Shown here: in pieces, positions 8,029-15,535 of the stretch
Numbering within the stretch: position 1 is the stretch's first letter
Layout of the letters: the number at the start of each line of letters is the position of its first letter
Assembly (NCBI GenBank): GCA_024236415.1
Contig: JACKKN010000011.1
Span: 62,001-126,000 of the forward strand
DNA length: 64,000 nucleotides
From: Hyphomicrobiales bacterium
Lineage (GTDB): Bacteria; Pseudomonadota; Alphaproteobacteria; Rhodospirillales; JACKKN01
Reading direction: 5' to 3'
Notes under the pieces: generated by a model
What the model was told of the DNA's origin: nothing
Seen by the model: the letters and a program-made list of their open reading frames with translations, nothing else
The model's database searches: none
Position numbers and translations under genes: made by a program

Positions 8029-8910
8029 ATGAACCACGAACCCATCGATCCCCGCATCTACGACCTCTACGACGAGTACTGCCACGGGCCCATGACCCGG
8101 CGCGAGTTCCTGGACCGGGCGGCGGCCGTGGCCGTCGTCGGCGGCGCCGGGCTGGCCATGGCGCAGGCGCTGCTGCCGGCCTATGCCCAGGCGCAGACGA
8201 TCTCCTTCACCGACAAGCGGATCAAGGCGCGCTACGTGGACTACGACAGCCCCGGCGGCACGTCCGGCAAGATGCGCGGCTACCTGGTGCTGCCGGTCGG
8301 CGACGGGCCGTTCCCGGCGGTGATCGTGATCCACGAGAACCGGGGCCTGAACCCGCACATCGAGGACGTGGCCCGGCGCGCCGCCGTGGAAGGCTTCCTG
8401 GCCCTGGCGCCGGACGGCCTGGCGCCCGTCGGCGGCTATCCCGGCAACGACGACGACGGCAAGGCCATGCAGGCGTCATTGGACAAGCAGAAGCTGTTCA
8501 CCGACCTGCTGAACGGCGCCAAATGGCTGAAGGCCCACAAGCTGTGCAACGGCAAGCTGGGCGCCACCGGCTTCTGCTACGGCGGCGGGGTGGTGAACGC
8601 CCTGGCGGTGGCCCTGGGGCCGGACCTGAACGCCGGCGCGCCGTTCTACGGCGCCGCCCCCAAGGGCGAGGACGTGGCCCGCATCAAGGCGTCGCTGCTG
8701 ATCCACTACGCCGAGGACGACCCGCGCATCAACGGCATGCGCCCCGGCTACGAGGCCGCCCTCAAGGCCAACGGCGTGGCCTACGAGATGCACACCTACC
8801 CGGGCACGCGGCACGGGTTCCACAACAACTCGACCCCGCGCTACGACGCGGCCCAGGCCCAGCTCGCCTGGGAACGCACGGTGGCGTTCTTCAAGCAGAA
8901 CCTGGGCTGA
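8029..8910 (+). CDS. Tat-exported dienelactone hydrolase family protein
   Basis: Alpha/beta hydrolase of the dienelactone hydrolase family, 293 residues, predicted periplasmic. The N-terminus carries a twin-arginine signal, TRREFLDRAAAVAVVGGAGL (residues 23-42), after a long polar lead. The catalytic nucleophile is C183 in GFCYGGG, with D230/D231 in YAEDDPR and H262 in TRHGFHN. E103 in HENRGL is the glutamate that controls the cysteine in this family. Such proteins have been linked to halogenated aromatic breakdown and other ester or lactone cleavage; nothing here fixes the substrate. ATG 8029 follows GGGAGGAG. It converges with the cupin gene with 16 bases between their stops. Confidence 0.93.
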   Translation: MNHEPIDPRIYDLYDEYCHGPMTRREFLDRAAAVAVVGGAGLAMAQALLPAYAQAQTISFTDKRIKARYVDYDSPGGTSGKMRGYLVLPVGDGPFPAVIVIHENRGLNPHIEDVARRAAVEGFLALAPDGLAPVGGYPGNDDDGKAMQASLDKQKLFTDLLNGAKWLKAHKLCNGKLGATGFCYGGGVVNALAVALGPDLNAGAPFYGAAPKGEDVARIKASLLIHYAEDDPRINGMRPGYEAALKANGVAYEMHTYPGTRHGFHNNSTPRYDAAQAQLAWERTVAFFKQNLG

Positions 8911-8926
8911 GCCGGGCAGGCGGGAG

Positions 8927-9325
8927 TCAGGCCTGCACCGCCTCGGTCTCGTACTTGGCGGGCGAGGTGATCTCCAGCAGTTCCAGGTCGTCCGAGCATT
9001 CGAGCTCGTTGTGCAGGATGCCCGGCGGCTGCAGGCAGCAGTCGCCGGGGCCGAAGGTGAAGGTGCCGTTGTCCTCATAGGTGAACTTGATCCAGCCCTT
9101 GAGGATGAAGATCATCTGGAAGTCCAGGTAGTGGCGGTGCAGCCCGGTGGTGTGCAGGGTCGAGGTGTCGCCGTCCTTCTTCACCCGCAGGACGTGGGCG
9201 CGGAACTTGCCGCCGGTGGCCTGGGCGATGCCCAGGTCGCGGTATTCCAGGAAATCGCGCAGACCGTCGGTGAAGGTCGCGTCCTTGACGAAACTGGTGG
9301 CGAAATCGAAATCCTGCTGGGGCAT
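8927..9325 (-). CDS. Small cupin domain protein
   Basis: Single-domain cupin of 132 residues, expected in the cytoplasm. Motif 1 is HRHYLDFQMIFILKGWIKF (about residues 69-87) and motif 2 is FGPGDCCLQPPGILHNELEC (about 92-111). His in HRH, the glutamine or glutamate region and the HNE histidine could bind one metal ion. AGGGAG lies seven bases ahead of ATG 9325. Cupins of this size may be enzymes, sugar or acid binders, or regulators, and nothing decides between these. Its neighbour on the right is the DUF3095 gene on the same strand, 128 bases upstream. Confidence 0.85.
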   Translation of the reverse strand: MPQQDFDFATSFVKDATFTDGLRDFLEYRDLGIAQATGGKFRAHVLRVKKDGDTSTLHTTGLHRHYLDFQMIFILKGWIKFTYEDNGTFTFGPGDCCLQPPGILHNELECSDDLELLEITSPAKYETEAVQA

Positions 9326-9453
9326 GCCGCATACTCCCTGGGCAACGGTTGATCGAGGATTCATCCTCGTTGGCGCTGACAACGCCCGCCGACGATAGCC
9401 GTGGGAATTTCGCCATTCAACGCATTTTGCCCAGCCGGGAATGGGCGCGCCGC

Positions 9454-10638
9454 CTAGCCCGCCGCCGCCAGTTGCGCCTTCATGCCCTTGGCGGCCATGG
9501 CGAAGCCGCCGTCGGCGCCGTCCACGAAGTGGATGTGCTGGCCGGCCTCCAGGTTGAAGACCAGGCAGGTCATCAGCGCCGAATCCGCCTCGTGCAGGCC
9601 GTAGCAGACCTTGCCCTCGCCGTGCAGGCCGTCCAGCAGGGCGCGGATGGCCGCCACCTCGGCCGCCGTGCAGTCCAGCACCAGGCGCAGGGTGTCGTCG
9701 AAGCGGCGGTAGTCGGTGTTGGCGCGCAGCTCGGCCCGGTACCTGGGCGCGTCGTAGCCGCCGGCCTTGCCGTCGAACTTCTCCAGCAGGTACTGCACGA
9801 AGCTGGTGAACAGGACCCGGCGCCAGCGCCGCCAGCGCGGCCCCTGGCCGGTGGTCAGGGCCACCTCGGCGGCCAGGCGCCGGCTGGGCCAGCGGAAGCG
9901 CATGTTGTCGGCGTGGATGGGGTGGCCCGTGCGCCCGTCGGCCGACAGGATGCCCCGCAGTTCGGCCAGCACCCGGCGGTACACGGCCGCCGTATCCTCC
10001 CGGTCCGTGCCCTGGGCCCGCACCAGCAGCGAGATCATGGCGCCGCGGCGCGAACGGAAGGGCTGCCAGCGGCACGACAGGCCCTCCAGGTCCGGGTCGC
10101 CGTCGGGCTCGGGGCCGGCCACGGCGAAGCCCCGGGCGCCGTCGGTATCGGCCTTGATCAGGCCGTCGGCCAGGTCGACCCCGCCGCCGGCGAACATGGC
10201 CAGGTGGTTGCCGGGGCTGATGCGGTACTTGCCCACCAGCACGTCCTGGCCGCGGCGGCGCACCTCGGCCACGGGCACCGCGCCCACCCGCAGCTCCAGG
10301 CCGAAGGCCGAGGCCGACAGGCGCCGGGTGCGCAGCAGGGCCGCGCGCACCGGGTCGGCCAGGGCCGGCGGCACGGCGATGGTGGCGCCGTCGCCGCCGA
10401 AGACATAGGGGATCTCCACCTCGCCGGCCACGTTCAGGGCCGCCGTGATGCAGGACGCCCCGACCATGTTCACGTCCTTGTAGCGGCCGGCGGCGATGGC
10501 CGGGGTCGAGCCGCGGATATCGGCGATGACCACCAGCCAGCCGTCGGGCAGGGGCGTATAGCGCGCCAGGTCGGTCACCGCCTCGAACCGGTCGAAGGCG
10601 GGCAGGTCGGCATAGAACCCCGTGTCGCTCCGGTCCAT
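9454..10638 (-). CDS. DUF3095 family protein, nucleotidyl-cyclase-like
   Basis: Conserved protein of 394 residues and unknown function. The N-terminal half resembles class III adenylate/guanylate cyclases: WLVVIADIRGST (D40) looks like the metal-binding strand and YVFGGDGATIAVP (D83) like the second aspartate hairpin. The C-terminal part is rich in Trp and Arg (PRWRRWRRVLFTSF) and ends with HEADSALMTCLVFNLEAG, a segment also present as a fragment at 7872-7936. The resemblance to cyclases is my reading; catalytic activity is not established for this family. ATG 10638 gives the conserved start FYADLPAFDRF. Endonuclease V lies 29 bases upstream on the same strand. Confidence 0.85.
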   Translation of the reverse strand: MDRSDTGFYADLPAFDRFEAVTDLARYTPLPDGWLVVIADIRGSTPAIAAGRYKDVNMVGASCITAALNVAGEVEIPYVFGGDGATIAVPPALADPVRAALLRTRRLSASAFGLELRVGAVPVAEVRRRGQDVLVGKYRISPGNHLAMFAGGGVDLADGLIKADTDGARGFAVAGPEPDGDPDLEGLSCRWQPFRSRRGAMISLLVRAQGTDREDTAAVYRRVLAELRGILSADGRTGHPIHADNMRFRWPSRRLAAEVALTTGQGPRWRRWRRVLFTSFVQYLLEKFDGKAGGYDAPRYRAELRANTDYRRFDDTLRLVLDCTAAEVAAIRALLDGLHGEGKVCYGLHEADSALMTCLVFNLEAGQHIHFVDGADGGFAMAAKGMKAQLAAAG

Positions 10639-10667
10639 GGCGGACCCCGCTGCTGGCCTGTTGCGCC

Positions 10668-11339
10668 CTATATCTTGGGCGAGCGGGGCGTTTTCGACAA
10701 CCTGTCCGCCAACCGGGTGGTTTCCGGCAGGCGGTAGCGCGGCGCGCAGGCGAGCACGAAATCGACCGCCCGGTCGAGCGATACCCGGTGGCCGATGGAC
10801 ACGAACAGCGGGCTGACCCCGGCCCGGGTGCGCAGCACGGCGCCGATCACCTCGCCCCGGTCCATCAGCGGCGCGCGGTCGCCGCGCCCCGGCCCCGGCG
10901 CATCGAAGGTGCCCACCAGGCGCGACTTGGCGACGCCGACGGTGGGCAGGTCCGCCACCAGGCCCAGGTGGCAGGCCAGGCCGAAGCGGCGCGGGTGGGC
11001 GATCCCCTGGCCGTCGCACAGCACCAGGTCCGGGCGCAGGGGCAGGGCCGCCAGCACGTCCAGCGCCGCCGGCACCTCGCGGAAGGACAGCAGCCCGGGC
11101 ACGTAGGGGAAGTCCACCGGCCGCTCGACCACGGCGCGGGCCCGTTCCTCCAGGTCCGGAAACGACAGCACCACGGCGGCGGCCCGGGCCACCCCGCGGC
11201 GCTTGTCGTAGCCGACGTCGACCCCGGCTACGGTGGCGATGGGGCCGTGGCGGTCGGCGCGCTCCACCCGCGCCGCCAGGCGGCGCTGCACCGCCACCGC
11301 CTCCCTGGGCGTGGCGGGCCAGTCCGGCAGGGTGGCCAT
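10668..11339 (-). CDS. nfi: Endonuclease V (deoxyinosine 3' endonuclease)
   Basis: Cuts DNA at the second phosphodiester bond 3' of deoxyinosine, repairing adenine deamination. The 223-residue product has the catalytic acidic residues D41 (VAGVDVGYD), E88 (LLSFREVPA) and D109 (LVLCDGQGIAHPRRFG), plus the wedge PYVPG and the TVGVAKSRLVG strand. The spacing agrees with characterised bacterial enzymes. ATG 11339 gives a standard N-terminus. The gene sits upstream of DUF3095 in the same direction, so co-transcription is likely, though a functional link is not evident. Confidence 0.96.
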   Translation of the reverse strand: MATLPDWPATPREAVAVQRRLAARVERADRHGPIATVAGVDVGYDKRRGVARAAAVVLSFPDLEERARAVVERPVDFPYVPGLLSFREVPAALDVLAALPLRPDLVLCDGQGIAHPRRFGLACHLGLVADLPTVGVAKSRLVGTFDAPGPGRGDRAPLMDRGEVIGAVLRTRAGVSPLFVSIGHRVSLDRAVDFVLACAPRYRLPETTRLADRLSKTPRSPKI

Positions 11340-11480
11340 GGCGTCCCCTCCTCCGTTGCGCCGCCAGTCTCGGGCCTGGGCGGCGGCGGCGCAAGGGGTC
11401 AACCGGGGGCTTGCCTTGGCCGCCGTTTCCGGCTTCCCTGGCGGCGGATTCGTTCCAGGGGAACAAGGGGATTCCGCGCC

Positions 11481-12242
11481 ATGGTGCGCCGCGCCGTACT
11501 GCTCGCCTTCCTGATCGCGGCCGCCTGGGCCGCGCCGCCGGCCGGCGCCGGCGAGGTGCTGGTGACCGTGCCGCCGCTGCACTCCCTGGTGGGGCAGCTC
11601 CTGCAGGGCGTGGCCGAGCCCAGGCTGATGTTCACGGAACCCGGGCAGCTGGGCGCCGGCGCCCTGCCGGCGGACCTGCGCGCCCGGGTCGACGCGGCGG
11701 ACATGGTGGTGCGGGTGGGGCCGGCCTTCGAACCGGCCCTGGACGGGGCCCTGCCCAAGGTCCGCGGCGCCGCCACGCGCAGCCTGACCCTGACCGAGAC
11801 GGTGCCCCTGATGACCCCGGCCCACCCGACGCTGGTGGACCGCCCGGCGGGCGACCCCGATTCGCGGTTCTGGATGGACCCGCGCCTGGCCAAGGCGGCC
11901 ATCGGCCGCATCGGCCCGGGCCTGGTGCGCGTGTTCCCCGAGCACACGGAACGGATCCTGGACAACGAGATCGCCCTGCGGGCGCGCCTGACCCGTCTGG
12001 AGGACGACATGCGCGCGGCCCTGGAGACCCTGCCCGGGGTGCCCCTGCACGTGCCCGAATCCGACGTCCTGTACCTGGCCTGGCGGTTCAACCTGAACCG
12101 CACCCACTGTCCGGCGGCGGCGCGGGCCGCCGACGGCTTCGGCCTGGCCCCGGGGCCGGACCTCTACTTCGTGCTCATGGAGCGGATCGTCGCCGCCCTC
12201 AAGCGCTGCCAGCGGGATCCGGCCGCGGTGCCCATCAACTGA
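11481..12242 (+). CDS. ZnuA-like solute-binding protein lacking metal ligands
   Basis: Exported protein of 253 residues with a cleavable signal peptide (residues 1-22, ending PPAGAGE). The fold matches the cluster 9 zinc/manganese-binding proteins: VTVPPLHSLVGQLLQGVAEP, ADMVVRVGPAFEPAL and SRFWMDPRLAKAA are all family landmarks. The three metal-binding histidines are missing: the SPHDY motif reads EPGQLGAG, DPHxWLDP reads DPDSRFWMDP, and the FHDAYxYF segment reads VPESDVLYLAW. The His-rich loop is also absent. No permease or ATPase gene is adjacent. It may bind something other than zinc, or serve as a non-transport accessory. It converges with the SixA-like gene, 9 bases apart. Confidence 0.8.
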   Translation: MVRRAVLLAFLIAAAWAAPPAGAGEVLVTVPPLHSLVGQLLQGVAEPRLMFTEPGQLGAGALPADLRARVDAADMVVRVGPAFEPALDGALPKVRGAATRSLTLTETVPLMTPAHPTLVDRPAGDPDSRFWMDPRLAKAAIGRIGPGLVRVFPEHTERILDNEIALRARLTRLEDDMRAALETLPGVPLHVPESDVLYLAWRFNLNRTHCPAAARAADGFGLAPGPDLYFVLMERIVAALKRCQRDPAAVPIN

Positions 12243-12251
12243 GCGCGGACC

Positions 12252-12716
12252 CTATTTCAACAGTTCCGGCCGCACCATCCAGGCCACGGCCCAGGAATCC
12301 TCGGGCCGTTCCAGGCAGACCACGGTGCCGGGCCTGAAGGCGACCGCCTTGACCCCCGGCGAGCCGGCGGCCAGCAGCGACGCGGCGCGGGCCATGAACG
12401 GCAGGTGCCCCACCACCATCACGTCGTCCCCCCAATGGTTGGCCTCGTCGGCCAGGGCCCCGGGCTGGTCCTTGGGGGCGATCGACATGGGCGCCTCGGT
12501 GGGCTCGTTTTCGGGGCAGACGGCCTTGGCCAGGATCTCGGCCGTCTGCTGGGCGCGCAGGATGCCGCTGTGGAACACCCTGTCGGCGTGCACGCCGGCG
12601 GCGGCCATGAACCGGGCCACCTTTTCCACGTCGGCCCGGCCCTGGGCGGTCAGGGGACGTTCGGAATCCTCCTCGACGGTGGTCGCCTCGCCGTGCTGAA
12701 CCAGGTAGAGCTTCAT
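12252..12716 (-). CDS. SixA-like histidine phosphatase family protein
   Basis: Small branch of the phosphoglycerate mutase-like phosphatases, 154 residues, cytoplasmic. The first catalytic motif is LYLVQHGEA with H8 as phosphoacceptor; the usual Arg before it is Gln, as in a widespread SixA-like subgroup. DSERPLTAQGRADVEKVA, FHSGILRAQQTAEIL and the second histidine in VVGHLPFMARAASLL follow in order. SixA of E. coli removes phosphate from a phosphotransfer histidine; here no partner kinase is adjacent, so the substrate is open. ATG 12716 is backed by GGAGGGAGG seven bases upstream, better than a frame extension to 12767. Confidence 0.88.
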   Translation of the reverse strand: MKLYLVQHGEATTVEEDSERPLTAQGRADVEKVARFMAAAGVHADRVFHSGILRAQQTAEILAKAVCPENEPTEAPMSIAPKDQPGALADEANHWGDDVMVVGHLPFMARAASLLAAGSPGVKAVAFRPGTVVCLERPEDSWAVAWMVRPELLK

Positions 12717-12790
12717 CGGTACCTCCCTCCGTTGCGCCCAGTATAACAGATTTTTCAAATTCCCCATGGGCCCGGCGTGAGTGGATTCAA

Positions 12791-12844
12791 AAACATTAGA
12801 AAAATCTCATATTAACGCTTGAAACATTAGAACTCTCTCATATA
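12791..12844 (+). repeat. Two direct repeats spanning a promoter
   Basis: Two copies of about 23 bases begin with AAACATTAGA at 12791 and 12822, 31 bases apart (about three helical turns), and each ends in TCTCATAT. About 20 of 23 positions agree. The second copy overlaps the spacer and minus-10 of the promoter below, so the pair may be tandem operators or a duplicated promoter. Confidence 0.6.
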
Positions 12845-12846
12845 AT
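12819..12846 (+). promoter_or_regulatory. Strong sigma70-type promoter for the periplasmic protein gene
   Basis: TTGAAA (12819-12824), 16 bases, then a perfect TATAAT (12841-12846). It is by far the most consensus-like promoter seen in the window. The start codon at 12922 follows after about 70 bases with a GGAGG ribosome-binding site. The gene also has its own terminator, so this is a compact single-gene unit. Confidence 0.7.
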
Positions 12847-12921
12847 GATGCCGTTGTTTTGTGATTACCGCCCCCCCCAACGCCGTTCACGGGGCTGGAC
12901 GAGAGACCGGAGGAAAAACCC

Positions 12922-13593
12922 ATGATCAAACGCCTGACCCTTGCCGCCGCCGCCGGCGCGCTGATGATCGCCGCCGGCGTGGCCGCCCAGGCCGGCGACG
13001 CCGACAAGACCGCCGCCGCCATGACCCCGCAGCAGCATGTCGAAATGATGCGCCAGCATCACGAGGCCCGCATGGAAGAAATGCGCGCCCTGCACACCCA
13101 GTACCTGACGGACCTGCAGGCCGCCTACCGCAAGCTGGCCGAGACCGCCCCCTACGCCACCCCGTTCCCGACCCGGGCGCAGATGCAGGCCCACGCCGAT
13201 GCCCAGAAGGCCCTGGCCGACCTGCAGATGGACTACCAGGCGCGCCTGTACGGCATGCCCTCGCCCAAGGCCATCGAGACCGGCATGGACCAGCGCCGCG
13301 CCGCCTGGAAGGCCGACGTGGACGCCCGCAACGCCGCCATGGCCAAGGACCGCGACGCCCGCCGCGCGGCCTGGGAGGCCGACAGCAAGCGCCTGCGCGA
13401 CTGGCAGAAGCAGCAGGAGGCCCAGTACGCCCCCTGGATGGCCCAGTTCGAGAAGCAGCAGCGCGAGTTCATGGACAAGCAGCGTGCCGAGATGGAGAAG
13501 CGCCACCAGGAGATGCGCGCCTGGCACGACAAGCAGCGTGCCGCCCGTTTCGGCGCCCCGGCCCAGGACACTGAGGCGAAGACCCAGGGCTGA
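12922..13593 (+). CDS. Met/His-rich helical periplasmic protein, family not recognised
   Basis: Secreted protein of 223 residues. Residues 1-24 are a Sec signal peptide ending AAQAGDA. The mature part is almost entirely charged helix rich in Gln, Glu, Lys, Arg, Met and His, for example QQHVEMMRQHHEARMEEMRA near residues 36-56 and a long repeat-like tail of QKQQEA and EKRHQEMRAWHDKQ. The composition recalls periplasmic chaperones and metal sensors of the CpxP/Spy/ZraP kind, but I see no firm homology. GGAGG precedes the ATG. The strong promoter, single-gene unit and terminator suggest high, perhaps stress-induced, expression. Aromatic residues (Trp, Tyr) are spaced along the last helices. Confidence 0.85.
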   Translation: MIKRLTLAAAAGALMIAAGVAAQAGDADKTAAAMTPQQHVEMMRQHHEARMEEMRALHTQYLTDLQAAYRKLAETAPYATPFPTRAQMQAHADAQKALADLQMDYQARLYGMPSPKAIETGMDQRRAAWKADVDARNAAMAKDRDARRAAWEADSKRLRDWQKQQEAQYAPWMAQFEKQQREFMDKQRAEMEKRHQEMRAWHDKQRAARFGAPAQDTEAKTQG

Positions 13594-13626
13594 CCCCATC
13601 GGTCCCAACAACCGAGCGCCGACAGG

Positions 13627-13660
13627 AACCGGCCCCGGGAACCCCGGGGCCGGTTTTCTT
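13627..13660 (+). terminator. Intrinsic terminator
   Basis: A perfect 13-bp stem (AACCGGCCCCGGG at 13627-13639 with its complement at 13643-13655) closes a three-base loop and runs into TTTTCTT. It ends the transcript of the preceding periplasmic protein gene, whose stop is 34 bases upstream. Confidence 0.9.
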
Positions 13661-13756
13661 GTGCCCGCTTGACGCCCGCCGGCCCATGGGCCCCAATGGG
13701 CCATGGCTTGGCACGGGTTTCCATGACGGCGCGGCGGCGCCGGGCGGAGGGCTGAG

Positions 13757-15055
13757 ATGCGGGTCCTGGTCACCGGCGCCCAGGGCTTCATCGGCGGCCA
13801 CGTGGCGGCGGCCCTGGCGGCGGCCGGCCACGACGTGGTGCCCGCCGTGCGCACCCGGGCCCAGGCGGCGGCCCGCCCGGGCGCCGTGGTCTGCGATTTC
13901 GCCCGCGACCTGACCGCCGAGGCCTGGCTGCCACGCCTGGACGGCATCGACGCCGTGGTCAACTGCGCCGGCATCCTGCGCGAGGAAAAGGGCGGCGCCG
14001 GGCGCGGCACCTTCGACGCCGTGCACCGCGACGCCCCGGCGGCCCTGTTCGCCGCCTGCGCGCGAAAGGGCGTGCGCAAGGTGGTCCAGGTCTCGGCCCT
14101 GGGCGACCCGGCGGACACCGCGTTCATCCGCAGCAAGCATGCCGGCGACGACCGCCTGATGGCCCTGGATTTGGACTGGGTGGTGGTGCGCCCGTCCCTG
14201 GTCTGGTCGCCGGCCGGGTCCTATGGCGGCACCTCGCTGATCCGGGCCCTGGCGGCCCTGCCCCTGGTGACCCCCCTGGCCGGCGGCGGGCAGCAGCCGA
14301 TCCAGCCCATCACCGCCGAGGACCTGGGCCGGGTGGTGGCGGGCCTGGTGGGCAACCCCGACGCCCGGCGGCTGGTGCTGGAGGCCGTGGGGCCCGAAAC
14401 CGTGACCTTCGCCGCCTATGTGGCCGCCCTGCGCGCCTGGATGGGCTACCCCCCGGCGCGGCCCCTGGCCCTGCCCCCGTCCCTGGTGCGCCTCGCCGCC
14501 GCCGTGGCCGACCGCACCACCCGCGGCCCCCTGGGCGCCACCATGGCCACCATGCTGGACCGCGGCAACGTGGGCCGGCCCGGCGCCTACGCGGAACTCT
14601 GCGCCGCCAGCGGCCACCGCCCGGCAAGGATCGCCCAGGCCCTGGCCGCCACCCCGGCCCAGGTCCAGGACCGCTGGCACGCCCGGCTCTATTTCCTGCG
14701 CCCCCTGCTGCGCGTGACCCTGGCCCTGGTGTGGATCGCCTCGGGCCTGGTGGGGTTCGCCCTGCCGGTGGCCGAGGCCCAGGCCATGATGCTCGACCTG
14801 GGGGTCGAGGGGCCCTTCGCCCTGACCCTGGCCCACGGCGCCTCGGGCATCGACGTGGCGCTGGGGCTGGCGCTGCTGCTGCGTTTCCGGGTGGTGGCGG
14901 TGGCCTGGCTGATGCTGATCTCGGTGGCCGCCTACACCGTGTTCCTGGGGGTCGCGGCGCCGGACCTGTGGCTGCACCCCTACGGCCCGCTGCTGAAGAA
15001 CCTGGTCCTGGTGCCGGCCCTGCTGGTCATGGCGGCCCTGGAGGACCAGCGCTAG
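13757..15055 (+). CDS. NAD(P)-binding SDR-type epimerase fused to a DoxX-like membrane domain
   Basis: Two-part protein of 432 residues. Residues 1-300 are an atypical short-chain dehydrogenase of the NDUFA9/epimerase type: the dinucleotide loop VTGAQGFIGGH is at residues 5-15, NCAGILRE near 73-80, and SKHAGDDRLM replaces the usual YxxxK region. Residues from about 315 form four hydrophobic helices (YFLRPLLRVTLALVWIASGL onwards) resembling DoxX-like proteins. The enzyme half would face the cytoplasm, tethered to the inner membrane. Substrate is unknown; relatives are linked to quinone or lipid redox work. The stop overlaps the start of the next gene by one base, implying coupling with the DUF2269 protein. 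Confidence 0.9.
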   Translation: MRVLVTGAQGFIGGHVAAALAAAGHDVVPAVRTRAQAAARPGAVVCDFARDLTAEAWLPRLDGIDAVVNCAGILREEKGGAGRGTFDAVHRDAPAALFAACARKGVRKVVQVSALGDPADTAFIRSKHAGDDRLMALDLDWVVVRPSLVWSPAGSYGGTSLIRALAALPLVTPLAGGGQQPIQPITAEDLGRVVAGLVGNPDARRLVLEAVGPETVTFAAYVAALRAWMGYPPARPLALPPSLVRLAAAVADRTTRGPLGATMATMLDRGNVGRPGAYAELCAASGHRPARIAQALAATPAQVQDRWHARLYFLRPLLRVTLALVWIASGLVGFALPVAEAQAMMLDLGVEGPFALTLAHGASGIDVALGLALLLRFRVVAVAWLMLISVAAYTVFLGVAAPDLWLHPYGPLLKNLVLVPALLVMAALEDQR

Positions 15056-15528
15056 TGGATGCCTACCTGACCTTGCGGGTGCTGCACATCCTGGGCGCCA
15101 TGGTCCTGTTCGGCACCGGCATGGGCACCGCCTTCGCCATGTGGGCGGCGCACCTGCGCGGCGACGTGCGGGCCATCGCCGTGGTGGCGCGCAACGTGGT
15201 GCTGGCCGACTGGCTGTTCACCGCCCCGGCGGTGGTGGTCCAGCCGGTGACCGGCGCCCTCTTGATGGCGCAGCGGGGCATCGCCTGGGACGAGCCCTGG
15301 GTCCTGGCCGCCCTGGCCCTCTATGTCCTGACCGGGGCCTGCTGGCTGCCCGTGGTCTGGCTGCAGATCCGGGTGCGCGACCTGGCCGTGGCCGCCGCCG
15401 AAACGGGCGCGCCCCTGCCGCCCCTCTACCACCGCCACATGCGCGCCTGGTTCATCCTCGGCTGGCCGGCCTTCGCCGCCGTGCTGGGCATCCTGGTGCT
15501 GATGGTGGCCCGGCCGGACCTGGGATGA
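15055..15528 (+). CDS. DUF2269 family integral membrane protein
   Basis: Inner-membrane protein of 157 residues and unknown function with four hydrophobic helices. LRVLHILGAMVLFGTGMGTAF starts helix 1 and matches the DUF2269 pattern; PVTGALLMAQRG and YVLTGACWLPVVWLQIRVRD follow. Conserved His in VLHIL and in HRHMRAWF could bind haem or a metal, but this is a guess. GTG 15055 overlaps the preceding TAG (TAGTG). The tight pairing with the SDR-DoxX protein suggests that the two form a membrane complex. The gene converges with the PP2C sensor gene, 7 bases apart. Confidence 0.88.
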   Translation: MDAYLTLRVLHILGAMVLFGTGMGTAFAMWAAHLRGDVRAIAVVARNVVLADWLFTAPAVVVQPVTGALLMAQRGIAWDEPWVLAALALYVLTGACWLPVVWLQIRVRDLAVAAAETGAPLPPLYHRHMRAWFILGWPAFAAVLGILVLMVARPDLG

Positions 15529-15535
15529 CGGGGTG

